DNA of 48,019 bases from Acidobacteriaceae bacterium (GTDB taxonomy: Bacteria > Acidobacteriota > Terriglobia > Terriglobales > Acidobacteriaceae), in contig CAHJWN010000024.1 of the NCBI GenBank assembly GCA_903642265.1, positions 1 to 48,019 of the forward strand, in the 5' to 3' direction. A program made the position numbers and the translations under genes. The notes under the pieces are model-generated. The model saw nothing but the letters and a program-made list of their open reading frames with translations. It searched no databases and was not told the DNA's origin. How positions within the stretch are numbered: the first letter of the stretch is position 1; each line of letters begins with the position of its first letter. Positions 26,020 to 34,976 of the stretch are shown here, one piece after another.

Positions 26020-28638
26020 TTACTTCACCACGAAGTTTACAAGCTTGCCCGGAACTATGACGACCTTCACAATTCTCTTGCCTTCGAGGCGAGCCAGGAT
26101 CCTGGCATCCTCCATAGCAGCAGCCCTCACCGCAGCCTCGGTACTACCCAAAGGCACCTTCACCACTGCCACCAGCTTGCCATTCACCTGCACCGGAATT
26201 TCAATTTCGTTCTCGCGCGCAAGATCTTCATCCGCCAACGGCCACGGCGTTCTGAAGACCACACCCTCGCCACCAATCTGCTGCCACATTTCCGCCACAA
26301 AGAACGGCGCAAACGGCGCCAGCATGAGGACCACGCTCCGGAATACCTCCGCCACAGCCGCCTGCGAGATCTCCCCAGAATCCATAGCAGGCTCTGCCGC
26401 AACGATTTCGTTCACTAACTCCATGATCGCCGCAATGTCGGTATTGAAGTGCCACCGGCCGCTAAAGTCCTGTGTGATCTTCGCAACTGTCTGGTGCAAT
26501 TTCCGCAGCAGATTCAGCCCTGCGGCAGACTCACTCGCAACATCCACTGCACCAGCGGATCCATGAACCAAAACGTATTTCGTTACCAGCCGGTAGACCC
26601 GCCCAAGAAATCGACTAATGCCCGCAACACCATCCTCCTGCCACTCGAGGTCACGGTCTGGCGGCGCCGCAAACAGCGAGTACATCCTTGCCGCATCCGC
26701 GCCATAGCGCTCGATCATCACGTCCGGCGAGACGACATTCCCCTTTGACTTCGACATCTTTGCGCCATCTTTGATCACCATTCCCTGCGTGAACAAATGC
26801 TCTACTGGCTCATCATTCGCAATCACGCCGATGTCTCGCATCATCTTCGTCCAGAAGCGCGAGTAAATGAGGTGGAGGATTGCATGCTCAACTCCGCCAA
26901 TGTACTGGTCGATCGGAAACCAGTATGCTGCCTTATCTCTTGCAAACGGCGCTGACGAGTTTTTCGCGTCCGTATAGCGATAGAAGTACCAGCTCGAATC
27001 GACAAACGTATCCATTGTGTCGGTCTCGCGCAATGCCGGACCAGTGCACACTGGGCATGTGGTGTTCACAAACTCAGGCAAACGTCCCAGCGGCGAGCCG
27101 CCCTGCTGCGTGATCTCCACATGCGGCGGCAGAATTACCGGCAGATCACTCTCGCGCAGCGCAACCAGACCCCCAGGCTCTACGCCATCATGCCCATTCG
27201 TGCAGTACACCATCGGGATTGGCGTTCCCCAATAGCGCTGCCTGCTCACACCCCAGTCCTTCAACCGGTACGTGACTGTCGACTTGCCAAATCCAGTCGC
27301 CTCTGCAAAGGCTGCCATCTTCTCCTGCGCTTCGAGCGACGCCTCGCCTGTCCACTCACCGGAATCGATCAGAACTGCTTCAGCCTCGCCCGTATACGGC
27401 AGAATCAACCCCGCGGCATCCTCATCCACATTTGGTGCAAGAACGCGCTTGACCTCAAGACCGTATTTGGTCGCGAACTCAAAGTCCCGCTCATCGTGCG
27501 CAGGAACGCTCATGATCGCACCGGTACCATAATCCGCAAGAATGTAGTTCCCTATCCAGATGGGCACCAACTGGCCATTGAACGGATTGACCGCAAACTT
27601 CCCCGTCGCCACGCCATGTTTCTCAATCGCGCCTAGATCGCCAGTCTCACGCGCCTTCTTCTGCTGCGCAATCAACTCATCGATCTGCCCTGCCAGCTGC
27701 TCGTCTTCAGCGGCAAACGCTTTCGCAACTGCATGCTCTGGCGCCACCTGCACCGATGTCGCGCCGTAGATCGTATCTACCCGAGTCGTAAACACGGTAA
27801 TCCTATCTGCTGTTCCTTGTCCTTTACTCTCTGGTCCCTGGTCGACTCTGAAGTCCACCAAGGTCCCTTCACTCCGCCCGATCCAATTCCGCTGCATGGT
27901 CTTGACCTTCTCCGGCCATCCATCCAGCTTCTCTAAATCTTTGAGCAATTCATCTGAATACTTCGTGATGCGCAGGAACCACTGCGTGAGATCGCGCAAC
28001 TCGACACGCTCTTCTTCGTGCCGCCAGCAACAGCCATTTACTACCTGCTCGTTTGCGAGCACCGTCTGGCAGAGATTGCACCAGTTAACCTTGCTCTTCT
28101 TGCGATACGCCAGGCCTTCCTCGTACATCTTCAAGAAGAACCACTGGTTCCAGCGGTAGTAATCCGGCATGCAGGTCGTTATTTCAGCTGACCAGTCGAA
28201 TCCCATTCCCAGCCGTTGAAACTGCTTCTTCATCGAAGCGATGTTCGAAAGCGTCCAGTCTCTCGGCGGTGTATTGTTCTTCAGCGCCGCATTCTCTGCC
28301 GGCAAACCGAACGCGTCCCATCCCATTGGGTGCAGCACGTTGTACCCACGCATCCACATATAGCGAGCCAGTGCATCGCCGATTGCATAGTTCCGCACGT
28401 GCCCCATGTGCAGCGCACCGCTCGGATACGGAAGCATCTCCAGGCAGTAATACTTCGGCTTGCCGCAGTCATGCGCCTCAGCCGCATACAAGCTTGGATC
28501 TGCATCCCAAATCGCCTGCCACTTCGGCTCAATCTCTGATGGCGAATACTTAGCAGGATTCCTCCCTGCAGCGCCAGCCGAGTTGACGTTCTTGTCTTCT
28601 AAATCTAAATTCCGTGTAATCGTCTCGATATCGGGCAT
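26020..28638 (-). CDS. leuS: Leucyl-tRNA synthetase
   Basis: A class I synthetase of 872 residues that charges tRNA-Leu. The ATP-binding HIGH motif appears as HMGH at 77-80 in YPSGALHMGHVRNY and the second motif as KMSKSKG near 625. The inserted CP1 editing domain (about 225-420) contains TTRVDTIYG and a Thr-rich editing site, and a zinc-site segment CPVCTGPALRETDTMD is present. The anticodon-binding and C-terminal domains are complete. It starts the minus-strand run leuS - membrane protein - small membrane protein - guaA and is divergent from the rhodanese gene. Confidence 0.97.
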   Translation of the reverse strand: MPDIETITRNLDLEDKNVNSAGAAGRNPAKYSPSEIEPKWQAIWDADPSLYAAEAHDCGKPKYYCLEMLPYPSGALHMGHVRNYAIGDALARYMWMRGYNVLHPMGWDAFGLPAENAALKNNTPPRDWTLSNIASMKKQFQRLGMGFDWSAEITTCMPDYYRWNQWFFLKMYEEGLAYRKKSKVNWCNLCQTVLANEQVVNGCCWRHEEERVELRDLTQWFLRITKYSDELLKDLEKLDGWPEKVKTMQRNWIGRSEGTLVDFRVDQGPESKGQGTADRITVFTTRVDTIYGATSVQVAPEHAVAKAFAAEDEQLAGQIDELIAQQKKARETGDLGAIEKHGVATGKFAVNPFNGQLVPIWIGNYILADYGTGAIMSVPAHDERDFEFATKYGLEVKRVLAPNVDEDAAGLILPYTGEAEAVLIDSGEWTGEASLEAQEKMAAFAEATGFGKSTVTYRLKDWGVSRQRYWGTPIPMVYCTNGHDGVEPGGLVALRESDLPVILPPHVEITQQGGSPLGRLPEFVNTTCPVCTGPALRETDTMDTFVDSSWYFYRYTDAKNSSAPFARDKAAYWFPIDQYIGGVEHAILHLIYSRFWTKMMRDIGVIANDEPVEHLFTQGMVIKDGAKMSKSKGNVVSPDVMIERYGADAARMYSLFAAPPDRDLEWQEDGVAGISRFLGRVYRLVTKYVLVHGSAGAVDVASESAAGLNLLRKLHQTVAKITQDFSGRWHFNTDIAAIMELVNEIVAAEPAMDSGEISQAAVAEVFRSVVLMLAPFAPFFVAEMWQQIGGEGVVFRTPWPLADEDLARENEIEIPVQVNGKLVAVVKVPLGSTEAAVRAAAMEDARILARLEGKRIVKVVIVPGKLVNFVVK

Positions 28639-28722
28639 ACTGTCTTCATTGTAAAGGCCGGATATTTAGAAGTCTGCCGAGCCTGGCGGATCAAGAGTTA
28701 TTAACGTTGAAGGAGCCTGGCA

Positions 28723-29169
28723 ATGACGAGTCTTGTTGGATTAATCGGCCTGATTTTGTTTGTGGGAGCGCTCTTCATTCTTCGTGGGAAGAGCAAAGCA
28801 GCTGAAGAGATCACAAAGTTCAGTGTGTCCCCTGCGGATCTTTATTCCCTGCTTGGTGAACTCAATTCGGTCATGGTTGTCGACGTCCGCCTGCCTCTCG
28901 ATCTGCTTGCCGATCCGCACATCATCCCCGGCAGCGTCCGCATTGCACCAAAGGACGTCCAGGCCAATCCAGCGCTCGTGCCGATGGACCGCGACGTGGT
29001 CTTCTATTGCACCTGCCCCAGCGACGGCACCAGTCGCGACACTCTTCACAAAGCGCACGCCACGAACCACCTCCGCGTGAAGTTTCTACGTGGGGGCCTG
29101 GCAGCATGGAAAGCCCAAGGGTTCCCCGTCGAGACCTACGACACGGCCTTCCGCCTCGATACGCTATGA
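28723..29169 (+). CDS. Membrane-anchored rhodanese-like protein
   Basis: A 148-residue protein with an N-terminal helix (LVGLIGLILFVGALFIL) and one rhodanese domain from about 35. The active-site Cys is about 96 in VVFYCTCPSDG, and the family Asp-Val-Arg motif is VVDVRLPLD. The domain suggests sulfur transfer or redox sensing, but single-domain membrane rhodaneses rarely have a known partner. The strong AAGGAG 8 bases upstream sets the start. It ends 125 bases before the convergent nfo gene; that gap has no clear terminator. Confidence 0.85.
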   Translation: MTSLVGLIGLILFVGALFILRGKSKAAEEITKFSVSPADLYSLLGELNSVMVVDVRLPLDLLADPHIIPGSVRIAPKDVQANPALVPMDRDVVFYCTCPSDGTSRDTLHKAHATNHLRVKFLRGGLAAWKAQGFPVETYDTAFRLDTL

Positions 29170-29294
29170 ACTGCAGCAGAATTGATGCTTATGCGTTGAT
29201 CTTCGGCACTCGGCTGCGAGATAAACCGGCCTCACACTCGCGAGACAGTTAGCCGTTCATTGCATCTTCATCTTCAAGAACCGATGGACAAAAG

Positions 29295-30164
29295 TCACAC
29301 TGCAGCCAGGGCCCGCAATACTCCAACATTCCTTGCCTCGTCTCCTGGAGCATCCACTGGTGTCTCCGCAATGAACGCTGCATGCGAAAACCTTGAATCG
29401 CGCAGCAGCCGCCGGAACGTTGCCGCCCCGATCGTGCCTTCGCCGATATGTTCGTGGCGGTCGAGCTTCGATCCACGCACCGCCTTGGCATCATTGCAAT
29501 GCCAAACCTTTACGGCATCGAAGCCGATTGTCGCTTCTACCAGCGCCATTGTCTCTGCGTAACCTTCCTCGCTTACCACGTCATACCCCGAAACATGCGT
29601 GTGACATGTATCGAGACAAACTCCAACCGGAGCGCAAGCCTTCAGAAACTCCACCAACTCGGCAACCTGCTCCAGCTTACCGCCAAGCGAGAACTCGGCT
29701 CCTGCGGTGTTTTCAATCAGTATAGTGAAGTCTTTGCCCTGCCAGGGCACCCCATCGAGCGCCCGCTCGATAGACTGCGCTGCGAGCCGCAGACCCTCTT
29801 CGCGCGTCAGTCCCTTCCAGCTTCCCGGGTGCAATACAAGATACTCAGCGCCTAACGCCAGCGCCCGTTCTACTTCACCGCGAAACGCAGCAATCGAGTT
29901 TTCCCGGACCGCCTCCGTCTGGCTGCACATGTTGATCAGGTAGCTTGCGTGAACCGAGATCGGCCCCACATCATGCTTCGCTCGAAGCTCACGCATCTTC
30001 TCCGCATCGACTGTTTTTACCGGCCCAGCCCTCCACATTCTCGGACTCGCCGAGAATATTTGAAACGTATTCGCACCCACCTCGACGGCCCGATTCACCG
30101 CCGTCCAACATCCGCCTGCGGTACCCAGGTGCACACCGATTCGCTTCTTCATTGTCTGTGCCAT
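29295..30164 (-). CDS. nfo: Endonuclease IV (AP endonuclease)
   Basis: A zinc-dependent TIM-barrel enzyme that cuts DNA 5' to abasic sites and finishes what glycosylases such as the UdgB at 13.8 kb start. The metal-site motifs are present: GAEYLVLHPGSWKG, GVCLDTCHTHVSGYD, KVWHCNDAKAVRGSK with DRHEHIGEG, and AFIAETP near the end. I choose the ATG giving MAQTMKKRIGVHLG (289 residues); the conserved region begins at MKKRIG, 12 bases further on. It is convergent with the rhodanese gene and divergent from the DUF6526-type gene. Confidence 0.93.
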   Translation of the reverse strand: MAQTMKKRIGVHLGTAGGCWTAVNRAVEVGANTFQIFSASPRMWRAGPVKTVDAEKMRELRAKHDVGPISVHASYLINMCSQTEAVRENSIAAFRGEVERALALGAEYLVLHPGSWKGLTREEGLRLAAQSIERALDGVPWQGKDFTILIENTAGAEFSLGGKLEQVAELVEFLKACAPVGVCLDTCHTHVSGYDVVSEEGYAETMALVEATIGFDAVKVWHCNDAKAVRGSKLDRHEHIGEGTIGAATFRRLLRDSRFSHAAFIAETPVDAPGDEARNVGVLRALAAV

Positions 30165-30226
30165 ACCATCGAGCCTACTCGAAACCGGCACCCGGCCGAA
30201 ACCTGCTCCCGATGTACCATCCGGCT

Positions 30227-30667
30227 ATGCCCGAAACACAAAACTTCAAGAACCACGGTCGCCTTGATCTACCGATACACGCCTTCGTTGTACCGGTCTT
30301 GCTGGTGAACGTCATCATCATGACCGTCGCTGCTGTGAATCATCGTCATCACAACTTGCCGTATCGCATCTGGCTGGTCGTAGTCGCAATGGCCCTGCTG
30401 ACCCTGGCAGTAAAGTCCCGCACTAACGACCTCAAAGGCCAGGATCGCGTCATCCGAGTCGAAGAGCGTCTCCGCTATATCAGCCTGCTGTCACCTACCC
30501 AACTAGACGCTTCAGCTGCCCTCGCCATCAGGCAGATCGTTGCCTTGCGGTTCGCATCTGACGCTGAGCTGCCCGCACTGATGGCACGAACCTTGACCGA
30601 GGGTCTGCAGCCTAAACAGATCAAGCAAAGCATCGTCACCTGGCGTCCCGACACGCACCGCATATAG
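30227..30667 (+). CDS. DUF6526-type membrane protein
   Basis: From the ATG giving MPETQNFKNHGRLDLP the product has 146 residues. NFKNHxR at the start, two helices (VVPVLLVNVIIMTVAAV and IWLVVVAMALLTLAVK) and the C-terminal segment QIVALRFASDAELPALMART with LKPKQIK-like QPKQIKQSI fit the DUF6526 proteins seen in Acidobacteria and Bacteroidetes. The function is unknown. A longer start 15 bases upstream is possible. It shares a bidirectional terminator with the convergent CysJ-type gene. Confidence 0.75.
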   Translation: MPETQNFKNHGRLDLPIHAFVVPVLLVNVIIMTVAAVNHRHHNLPYRIWLVVVAMALLTLAVKSRTNDLKGQDRVIRVEERLRYISLLSPTQLDASAALAIRQIVALRFASDAELPALMARTLTEGLQPKQIKQSIVTWRPDTHRI

Positions 30668-30668
30668 T

Positions 30669-30708
30669 AAAAAGCTGATGGCGCGAACGAGTCGCTCGCG
30701 CCATCAGC
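30669..30708 (-). terminator. Terminator between the DUF6526-type and CysJ-type genes
   Basis: The 13-bp stem gctgatggcgcga / tcgcgccatcagc is followed on the minus strand by ttttt. It ends the CysJ-type transcript and lies only 7 bases after the plus-strand stop, so it probably serves both directions. Confidence 0.85.
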
Positions 30709-30775
30709 CTTGGGGACTTGCATGCCTCAGCAAAGCAGATCTTCGGCTGACTAAAGCCCGAACCTGGCTTTCTCT

Positions 30776-31960
30776 CTAGTACACGTCACGCTGATACCGC
30801 TTCTGCTTTTTCATTGTCTCGAGGTATTCCGCCGCATGCTCGAGCGTACCATTCGAGCCTTTCGCAATCACATCCAGCAGCGCAGTTTCGACATCTTTCG
30901 CCATGCGCGTCGCATCTCCGCAAACATAGAAGTAAGCTCCGTCTTCGAGCCACTTGAAGAGTTCCGCCGCCTTCTCCTGCATGCGATCCTGCACGTAGAC
31001 CTTTGTCTGCTGGTCGCGCGAGAACGCAGTGTCGAGATGCGTCAGGACACCATCTTTATGCATCCCCTCAAGCTGTTCTTGATACAGATAATCGAGCTTT
31101 GACCGCTGGTCGCCAAAGAACAGCCAGTTCTTGCCTGTCTCGCCTTTTGCCTGTCGCTCCTCAAGAAAAGAACGAAACGGCGCTAGTCCGGTACCGGGGC
31201 CAATCATAATGATTGGCTTTGAAGTATCCTCCGGCAGCCGAAAATTTCCGTTCGCATGAAGAAAGATCGGCAACGTTGAGCCCACTGGAGACCGCTCGCC
31301 CATGTGGCCACTCGCCAGCCCCTGCCGCCCGCGACCATGCGCGTCATAGCGGATGACACGTACGGTCGTCTCTACGGAATTCGGGTGCATCATCTGGCTT
31401 GAAGCAATCGAGTACATTCTTGGTGTCAGCCGCTGCAGAACCGTAAACAGCTTCTGCGGCTCCTTCAACACGCCGGGAAACTCGTGCAGCAGGTCGATGA
31501 ACTCCCGTCCCCAGCAGTGTTCTTCTGCGAGGGCCTTGCCTTCGGGTCCGGTCATCGCTTTGAGCTGCATGATCGGATTTGCCGGATCGACCAGCTTCGC
31601 ATATTGGTTGATTGTGCTTCGTGTGAGTTTCCCAATTGCAAGTCGGGTTCGTACCGCTTCTTCCAGCGAGATCTCTACCTTATAGTGATCGAGCACGCGC
31701 TCGTCGCCGCTAAAACCGAGCGCCTTCAGCACTAGTTCCACTTCGGTTTCGCGGTTTTCCGCAAGAATGCCAACTGCATCACCCGGCGTGTACTGCATGC
31801 CCGCCTCGAGCTCCAACGCAACATGCCGCGTCTCCTTTTCGGAGCCCTCAGCTGTCAGCCGGTAGTTCTGCTGCACCGCGGACATATACGGATTGTTCCG
31901 GGTGTACTTCGCCGCATGACCTGTCTGCGCCGCCTCTGTTGCTTCCATCACTTCACTCAT
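30776..31960 (-). CDS. CysJ-type NADPH-flavin reductase lacking the FMN domain
   Basis: The 394-residue protein corresponds to the FAD and NADPH domains of the sulfite reductase flavoprotein. The FAD motif is RMYSIASS, and the pyridine-nucleotide site is GPGTGLAPFRSFLEERQ with FFGDQR. The C-terminus YFYVCGDATRMAKDVE and the final YQRDVY are the same as the end of E. coli CysJ. The N-terminal flavodoxin (FMN) domain of CysJ is absent and the ATG start has only about 20 unrelated residues before the FAD domain. It would need a separate electron acceptor, for example a flavodoxin or ferredoxin. No cysI is next to it. It is divergent from rpsA. Confidence 0.88.
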   Translation of the reverse strand: MSEVMEATEAAQTGHAAKYTRNNPYMSAVQQNYRLTAEGSEKETRHVALELEAGMQYTPGDAVGILAENRETEVELVLKALGFSGDERVLDHYKVEISLEEAVRTRLAIGKLTRSTINQYAKLVDPANPIMQLKAMTGPEGKALAEEHCWGREFIDLLHEFPGVLKEPQKLFTVLQRLTPRMYSIASSQMMHPNSVETTVRVIRYDAHGRGRQGLASGHMGERSPVGSTLPIFLHANGNFRLPEDTSKPIIMIGPGTGLAPFRSFLEERQAKGETGKNWLFFGDQRSKLDYLYQEQLEGMHKDGVLTHLDTAFSRDQQTKVYVQDRMQEKAAELFKWLEDGAYFYVCGDATRMAKDVETALLDVIAKGSNGTLEHAAEYLETMKKQKRYQRDVY

Positions 31961-32031
31961 CCTCTAATCATAAAACACTAAAAGCCAGTGTTATCCTGAC
32001 CCAACGAATCTTGAAGAGGCCGCAATCGTTC

Positions 32032-33810
32032 ATGTCTGAAATCATCACATCGCACTCCGAAGCATCTTCCAAAACCCTTCCCGCCACAACCTCTGCACCC
32101 ATCGAAGAAGAGACGGAGTCGAGCATCCCCGACAACCCGGAACCAGCTGAATCCTTTGACCAGGTGCTTGCCGACTATGAGCGCGCCAACTCCCGTCGCA
32201 CCATTTCCGACGACGGCGCCCGCAGCAACCAGATCAATGGAACGGTTGTCAGCATAACCTTCGACGCTGTCCTTGTTGACATCGGCTACAAGACCGAGGG
32301 CACTCTGCCTCTCTCACTGTTTACGGCTAAAGGCGAAACGCCTGCCGTTGGCGACAGACTCCTTGTCACCAGCAAGGGCCGCAACGAAGATGGCTACTAC
32401 GATCTGTCGCTTCACAAAGTAGCTCAGCCGAAAGACATCTCCTCGCTCGAGGCCGCTTTCGCCGCAGGCAGCACCATATCGGGCACCGTCACCGCCGTCG
32501 TGAAAGGCGGTCTTACCGTCGACGTCGGCGTTCGCGCCTTCATGCCTGCCTCCCGAAGCGGAGCACGAGACGCAGCCGACCAGGAAAAGCTCATTGGCAC
32601 AGAGATTTTCTGCCGCGTTATCAAGCTTGAAAAAGAGGAAGATGACTCCGTCGACATCGTCGTTGACCGCCGTGTTGTTTTGGAAGAAGAATCGAAGGTC
32701 ACCAAGGATCGCCTCTACTCCGAGCTTACCGAAGGCAACACCGTCGCCGGTACCGTTCGCAGCCTCACAGAATACGGAGCTTTTGTAGATATAGGCGGTG
32801 TCGACGGTCTACTCCATATCTCTGACATCTCCTGGTCTCGCGTAACATCGCCGTCTGACGTCCTTACTGCCGGCCAGCAACTGGAAGTCAAGATCCTCAA
32901 GATCGACCCGGCAACCCGTAAAATTGGGCTTGGTCTCAAGCAGCTTCTTCCTCACCCATGGGACGCCGTCCCGGCCACCTACACCGTTGGCGAACGCATC
33001 CGTGGCACGGTCACACGCCTCACCGACTTCGGAGCTTTCATCGAACTCACGCCGGGTGTCGAAGGCATGATCCACGTCTCCGAGATGTCGTGGGCCAAGA
33101 AGGTCCGCAAGCCTGAGGACATGCTCAAGGTTGGCGACGTAGTTGAGGCCATGATCCTCGCCATCGATATCGCAGCACAGCGGATCGCTTTGGGCCTCAA
33201 GCAAACCCTGGGTGATCCATGGGCTGAGGCGCCCGCCAAGTTCCCTGTCGGCTCGACAGTCACGGGCCCAGTCTCATCACTCACGAAGTTTGGGGCGTTT
33301 GTTACTCTCTCCGACGGAATTGAAGGCTTGGTTCACGTTTCGGAGATCCTTGCCGAAAAACGCGTCGAACGGCCCCAGGATGTACTTCGCACCGGCCAGG
33401 TGGTTCAAGCCAAAGTGGTCGAAGTTGACGCGGCCAAGCGTCAGATCAAGCTGAGCATGAAGCAACTTGTTCCCACTGGCCTTGACGAGTACCTCGCCGA
33501 ACACAAGCCTGGCGACACTGTAACAGCACGCATTTTGATGATCGAGGGCAGTAGTGCTCGTATCGAGCTTGGCGAAGGGATCCATGCAACCTGCGTTCTC
33601 AAGGCTCCGGAAATTGCAACGGACAACACTGTACCAAGTGGAACGCTGGACTTGTCCGCCTTTAGCTCCATGCTCAACGCCAAGTGGAAAGGCGGGCCTT
33701 CGGGAGCATCGATCAAACAGGAAGTTCCAGAAACCGGGCAGGTCCGGCGTTTTCGCATCCTTGCAATCGATACTGAAGCGAAATCTATCAGCGTAGAACT
33801 GAGTGCCTAG
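32032..33810 (+). CDS. rpsA: 30S ribosomal protein S1
   Basis: From the ATG giving MSEIITSHSEASSK the product has 592 residues. It contains six S1 RNA-binding modules: about 65-135 (NGTVVSITFDAVLVDIG), 145-220, 232-310 (GTVRSLTEYGAFVDIGG), 320-400 (GTVTRLTDFGAFIEL), 405-485 (GPVSSLTKFGAFVTL) and a more diverged last one near 495-590. The GAF(V/I) motifs of modules 3-5 are the best kept. S1 brings mRNA to the small subunit. The first 55 residues are acidic and disordered. An upstream in-frame start would overlap the divergent gene. Confidence 0.93.
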   Translation: MSEIITSHSEASSKTLPATTSAPIEEETESSIPDNPEPAESFDQVLADYERANSRRTISDDGARSNQINGTVVSITFDAVLVDIGYKTEGTLPLSLFTAKGETPAVGDRLLVTSKGRNEDGYYDLSLHKVAQPKDISSLEAAFAAGSTISGTVTAVVKGGLTVDVGVRAFMPASRSGARDAADQEKLIGTEIFCRVIKLEKEEDDSVDIVVDRRVVLEEESKVTKDRLYSELTEGNTVAGTVRSLTEYGAFVDIGGVDGLLHISDISWSRVTSPSDVLTAGQQLEVKILKIDPATRKIGLGLKQLLPHPWDAVPATYTVGERIRGTVTRLTDFGAFIELTPGVEGMIHVSEMSWAKKVRKPEDMLKVGDVVEAMILAIDIAAQRIALGLKQTLGDPWAEAPAKFPVGSTVTGPVSSLTKFGAFVTLSDGIEGLVHVSEILAEKRVERPQDVLRTGQVVQAKVVEVDAAKRQIKLSMKQLVPTGLDEYLAEHKPGDTVTARILMIEGSSARIELGEGIHATCVLKAPEIATDNTVPSGTLDLSAFSSMLNAKWKGGPSGASIKQEVPETGQVRRFRILAIDTEAKSISVELSA

Positions 33811-34168
33811 GCCCTCAACTGGGAGTAACTCATCCGTAAACAAGTGGTGGTTACTTTCGTCCACATACCTCTGTACTGTTGTGAAGAAGATCTGCGTAGA
33901 GCAAAGTTGTTTCAGTTACACAGACTTGGGAGAGTGGGGTTGTCGAAACGCCGGAGCAATCCGGGGCTTTGGCAGCCCCCATTTTTTGCCGGAGACTTGC
34001 GTCGGAAGAGGCTTACTCAGCCTTCCCGAGCCAGTTTGGGACCCATCCTTGAGAACTAAAGATGCAACTTAGGGAGAAGCCTCCCCATCTTATAAAAGCT
34101 GTGAGATTTGCTTACGCTTACAAAGTCTGCCCGCTTATGGGATAAGGCTAACAATGAAAGGTACGGAC
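33811..34168. other. Gap after rpsA holding a structured element and the SYLF gene leader
   Basis: No protein gene is supported in these 358 bases. About 33859-33945 can fold into a long imperfect rod (ctgtactg paired with cagttacacag, ccac with gtgg), followed by ccgg-agcaat-ccgg and then the terminator at 33963-33987. The stretch could be the 3' end of the rpsA message or a separate small RNA of 130-180 bases. Bases 33988-34168 are the presumed promoter and leader of the SYLF gene, in which no consensus promoter is clear. Confidence 0.35.
33963..33987 (+). terminator. Rho-independent terminator 150 bases after rpsA
   Basis: The stem ggggct / agcccc with loop ttggc is followed by ca and six T. 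It is the only strong stop on the plus strand after rpsA. Confidence 0.8.
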
Positions 34169-34867
34169 ATGAAACGATTCGCAACGGTAATTTGCACACT
34201 GGCGCTGGCCAGCACTTCGCTTTCGGCTTTTGGAGAAGCGGACAAGTCAAAGCTCGATGAGCGACTCAACAACGCGCGCAACGTTCTCAATGAAGTGATG
34301 GCGACGCCCGATAAGGGCATTCCGCAGGGCATTCTTTCGGGTGCCTCGTGTGTCGTTGTCATCCCGGCTTACAAGAAGGGTGCTTTCGTAGTTGGAGCTC
34401 AATATGGTCAAGGCGCGGCAACCTGCCGAACTCCTCAAGGTTGGAGTGCTCCGGTCTTTGTACAGCTTGCGGGTGGTAGCTTCGGATGGCAGATTGGCGG
34501 GCAATCAACTGATCTGGTTCTAGTTGCAATGAATCAGAATGGTCTGCAAGATATGCTGAAAGCCAAGTTCAAGATCGGTGGCGATGCTGCAGCCTCTGCG
34601 GGTCCGGTGGGACGCAATGCACAAGCCGGAACTGATTGGAAGCTGAACTCCGAGTTTCTGACCTATTCACGCAGCAAGGGGCTTTTTGCAGGAATCGATC
34701 TTGACGGCACGGTGCTTTCGCAAAACTCTGACGATACGCGCACCTTCTATGGTTCCGATCTTCCATTCGAGAAGGTTTTGCATGGCGATCAGGTTGTACC
34801 TACGGATGCACGTCCATTTGTTCGGACCGTGGCCAAGTACTTCGTGGTAGCCCGCGATAATCACTAG
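34169..34867 (+). CDS. SYLF-domain (YSC84/DUF500) lipid-binding protein, secreted
   Basis: The ATG giving MKRFATVICTLALASTSLSAFG is favoured because AAAGG lies 7 bases before it; an ATG 15 bases upstream would shorten the link. The product has 232 residues with a signal peptide (cut near residue 20-22). The SYLF domain follows: ASCVVVIPAYKKGAFVVGAQYG, then GWSAPVFVQLAGGSFGWQIGGQSTDLVLV, then SRSKGLFAGIDLDGTVL. In eukaryotes the domain binds phosphoinositides; in bacteria the exported forms probably bind envelope lipid, function unknown. It is flanked by terminators on both sides and is therefore a single-gene unit. Confidence 0.9.
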   Translation: MKRFATVICTLALASTSLSAFGEADKSKLDERLNNARNVLNEVMATPDKGIPQGILSGASCVVVIPAYKKGAFVVGAQYGQGAATCRTPQGWSAPVFVQLAGGSFGWQIGGQSTDLVLVAMNQNGLQDMLKAKFKIGGDAAASAGPVGRNAQAGTDWKLNSEFLTYSRSKGLFAGIDLDGTVLSQNSDDTRTFYGSDLPFEKVLHGDQVVPTDARPFVRTVAKYFVVARDNH

Positions 34868-34889
34868 CACTCATCTAAACCTAAGAACA

Positions 34890-34920
34890 TAAGGGCAGCC
34901 AACCGGCTGCCCTTTATGTT
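34890..34920 (+). terminator. Rho-independent terminator of the SYLF gene
   Basis: A perfect 10-bp stem (aagggcagcc / ggctgccctt, loop aacc) starts 22 bases after the stop and is followed by tatgttt. Confidence 0.85.
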
Positions 34921-34976
34921 TATCTCCTCTACGCTCCGCTCCCAAGCGTACTAGACTCGTGACGTAAACTAAGGCC

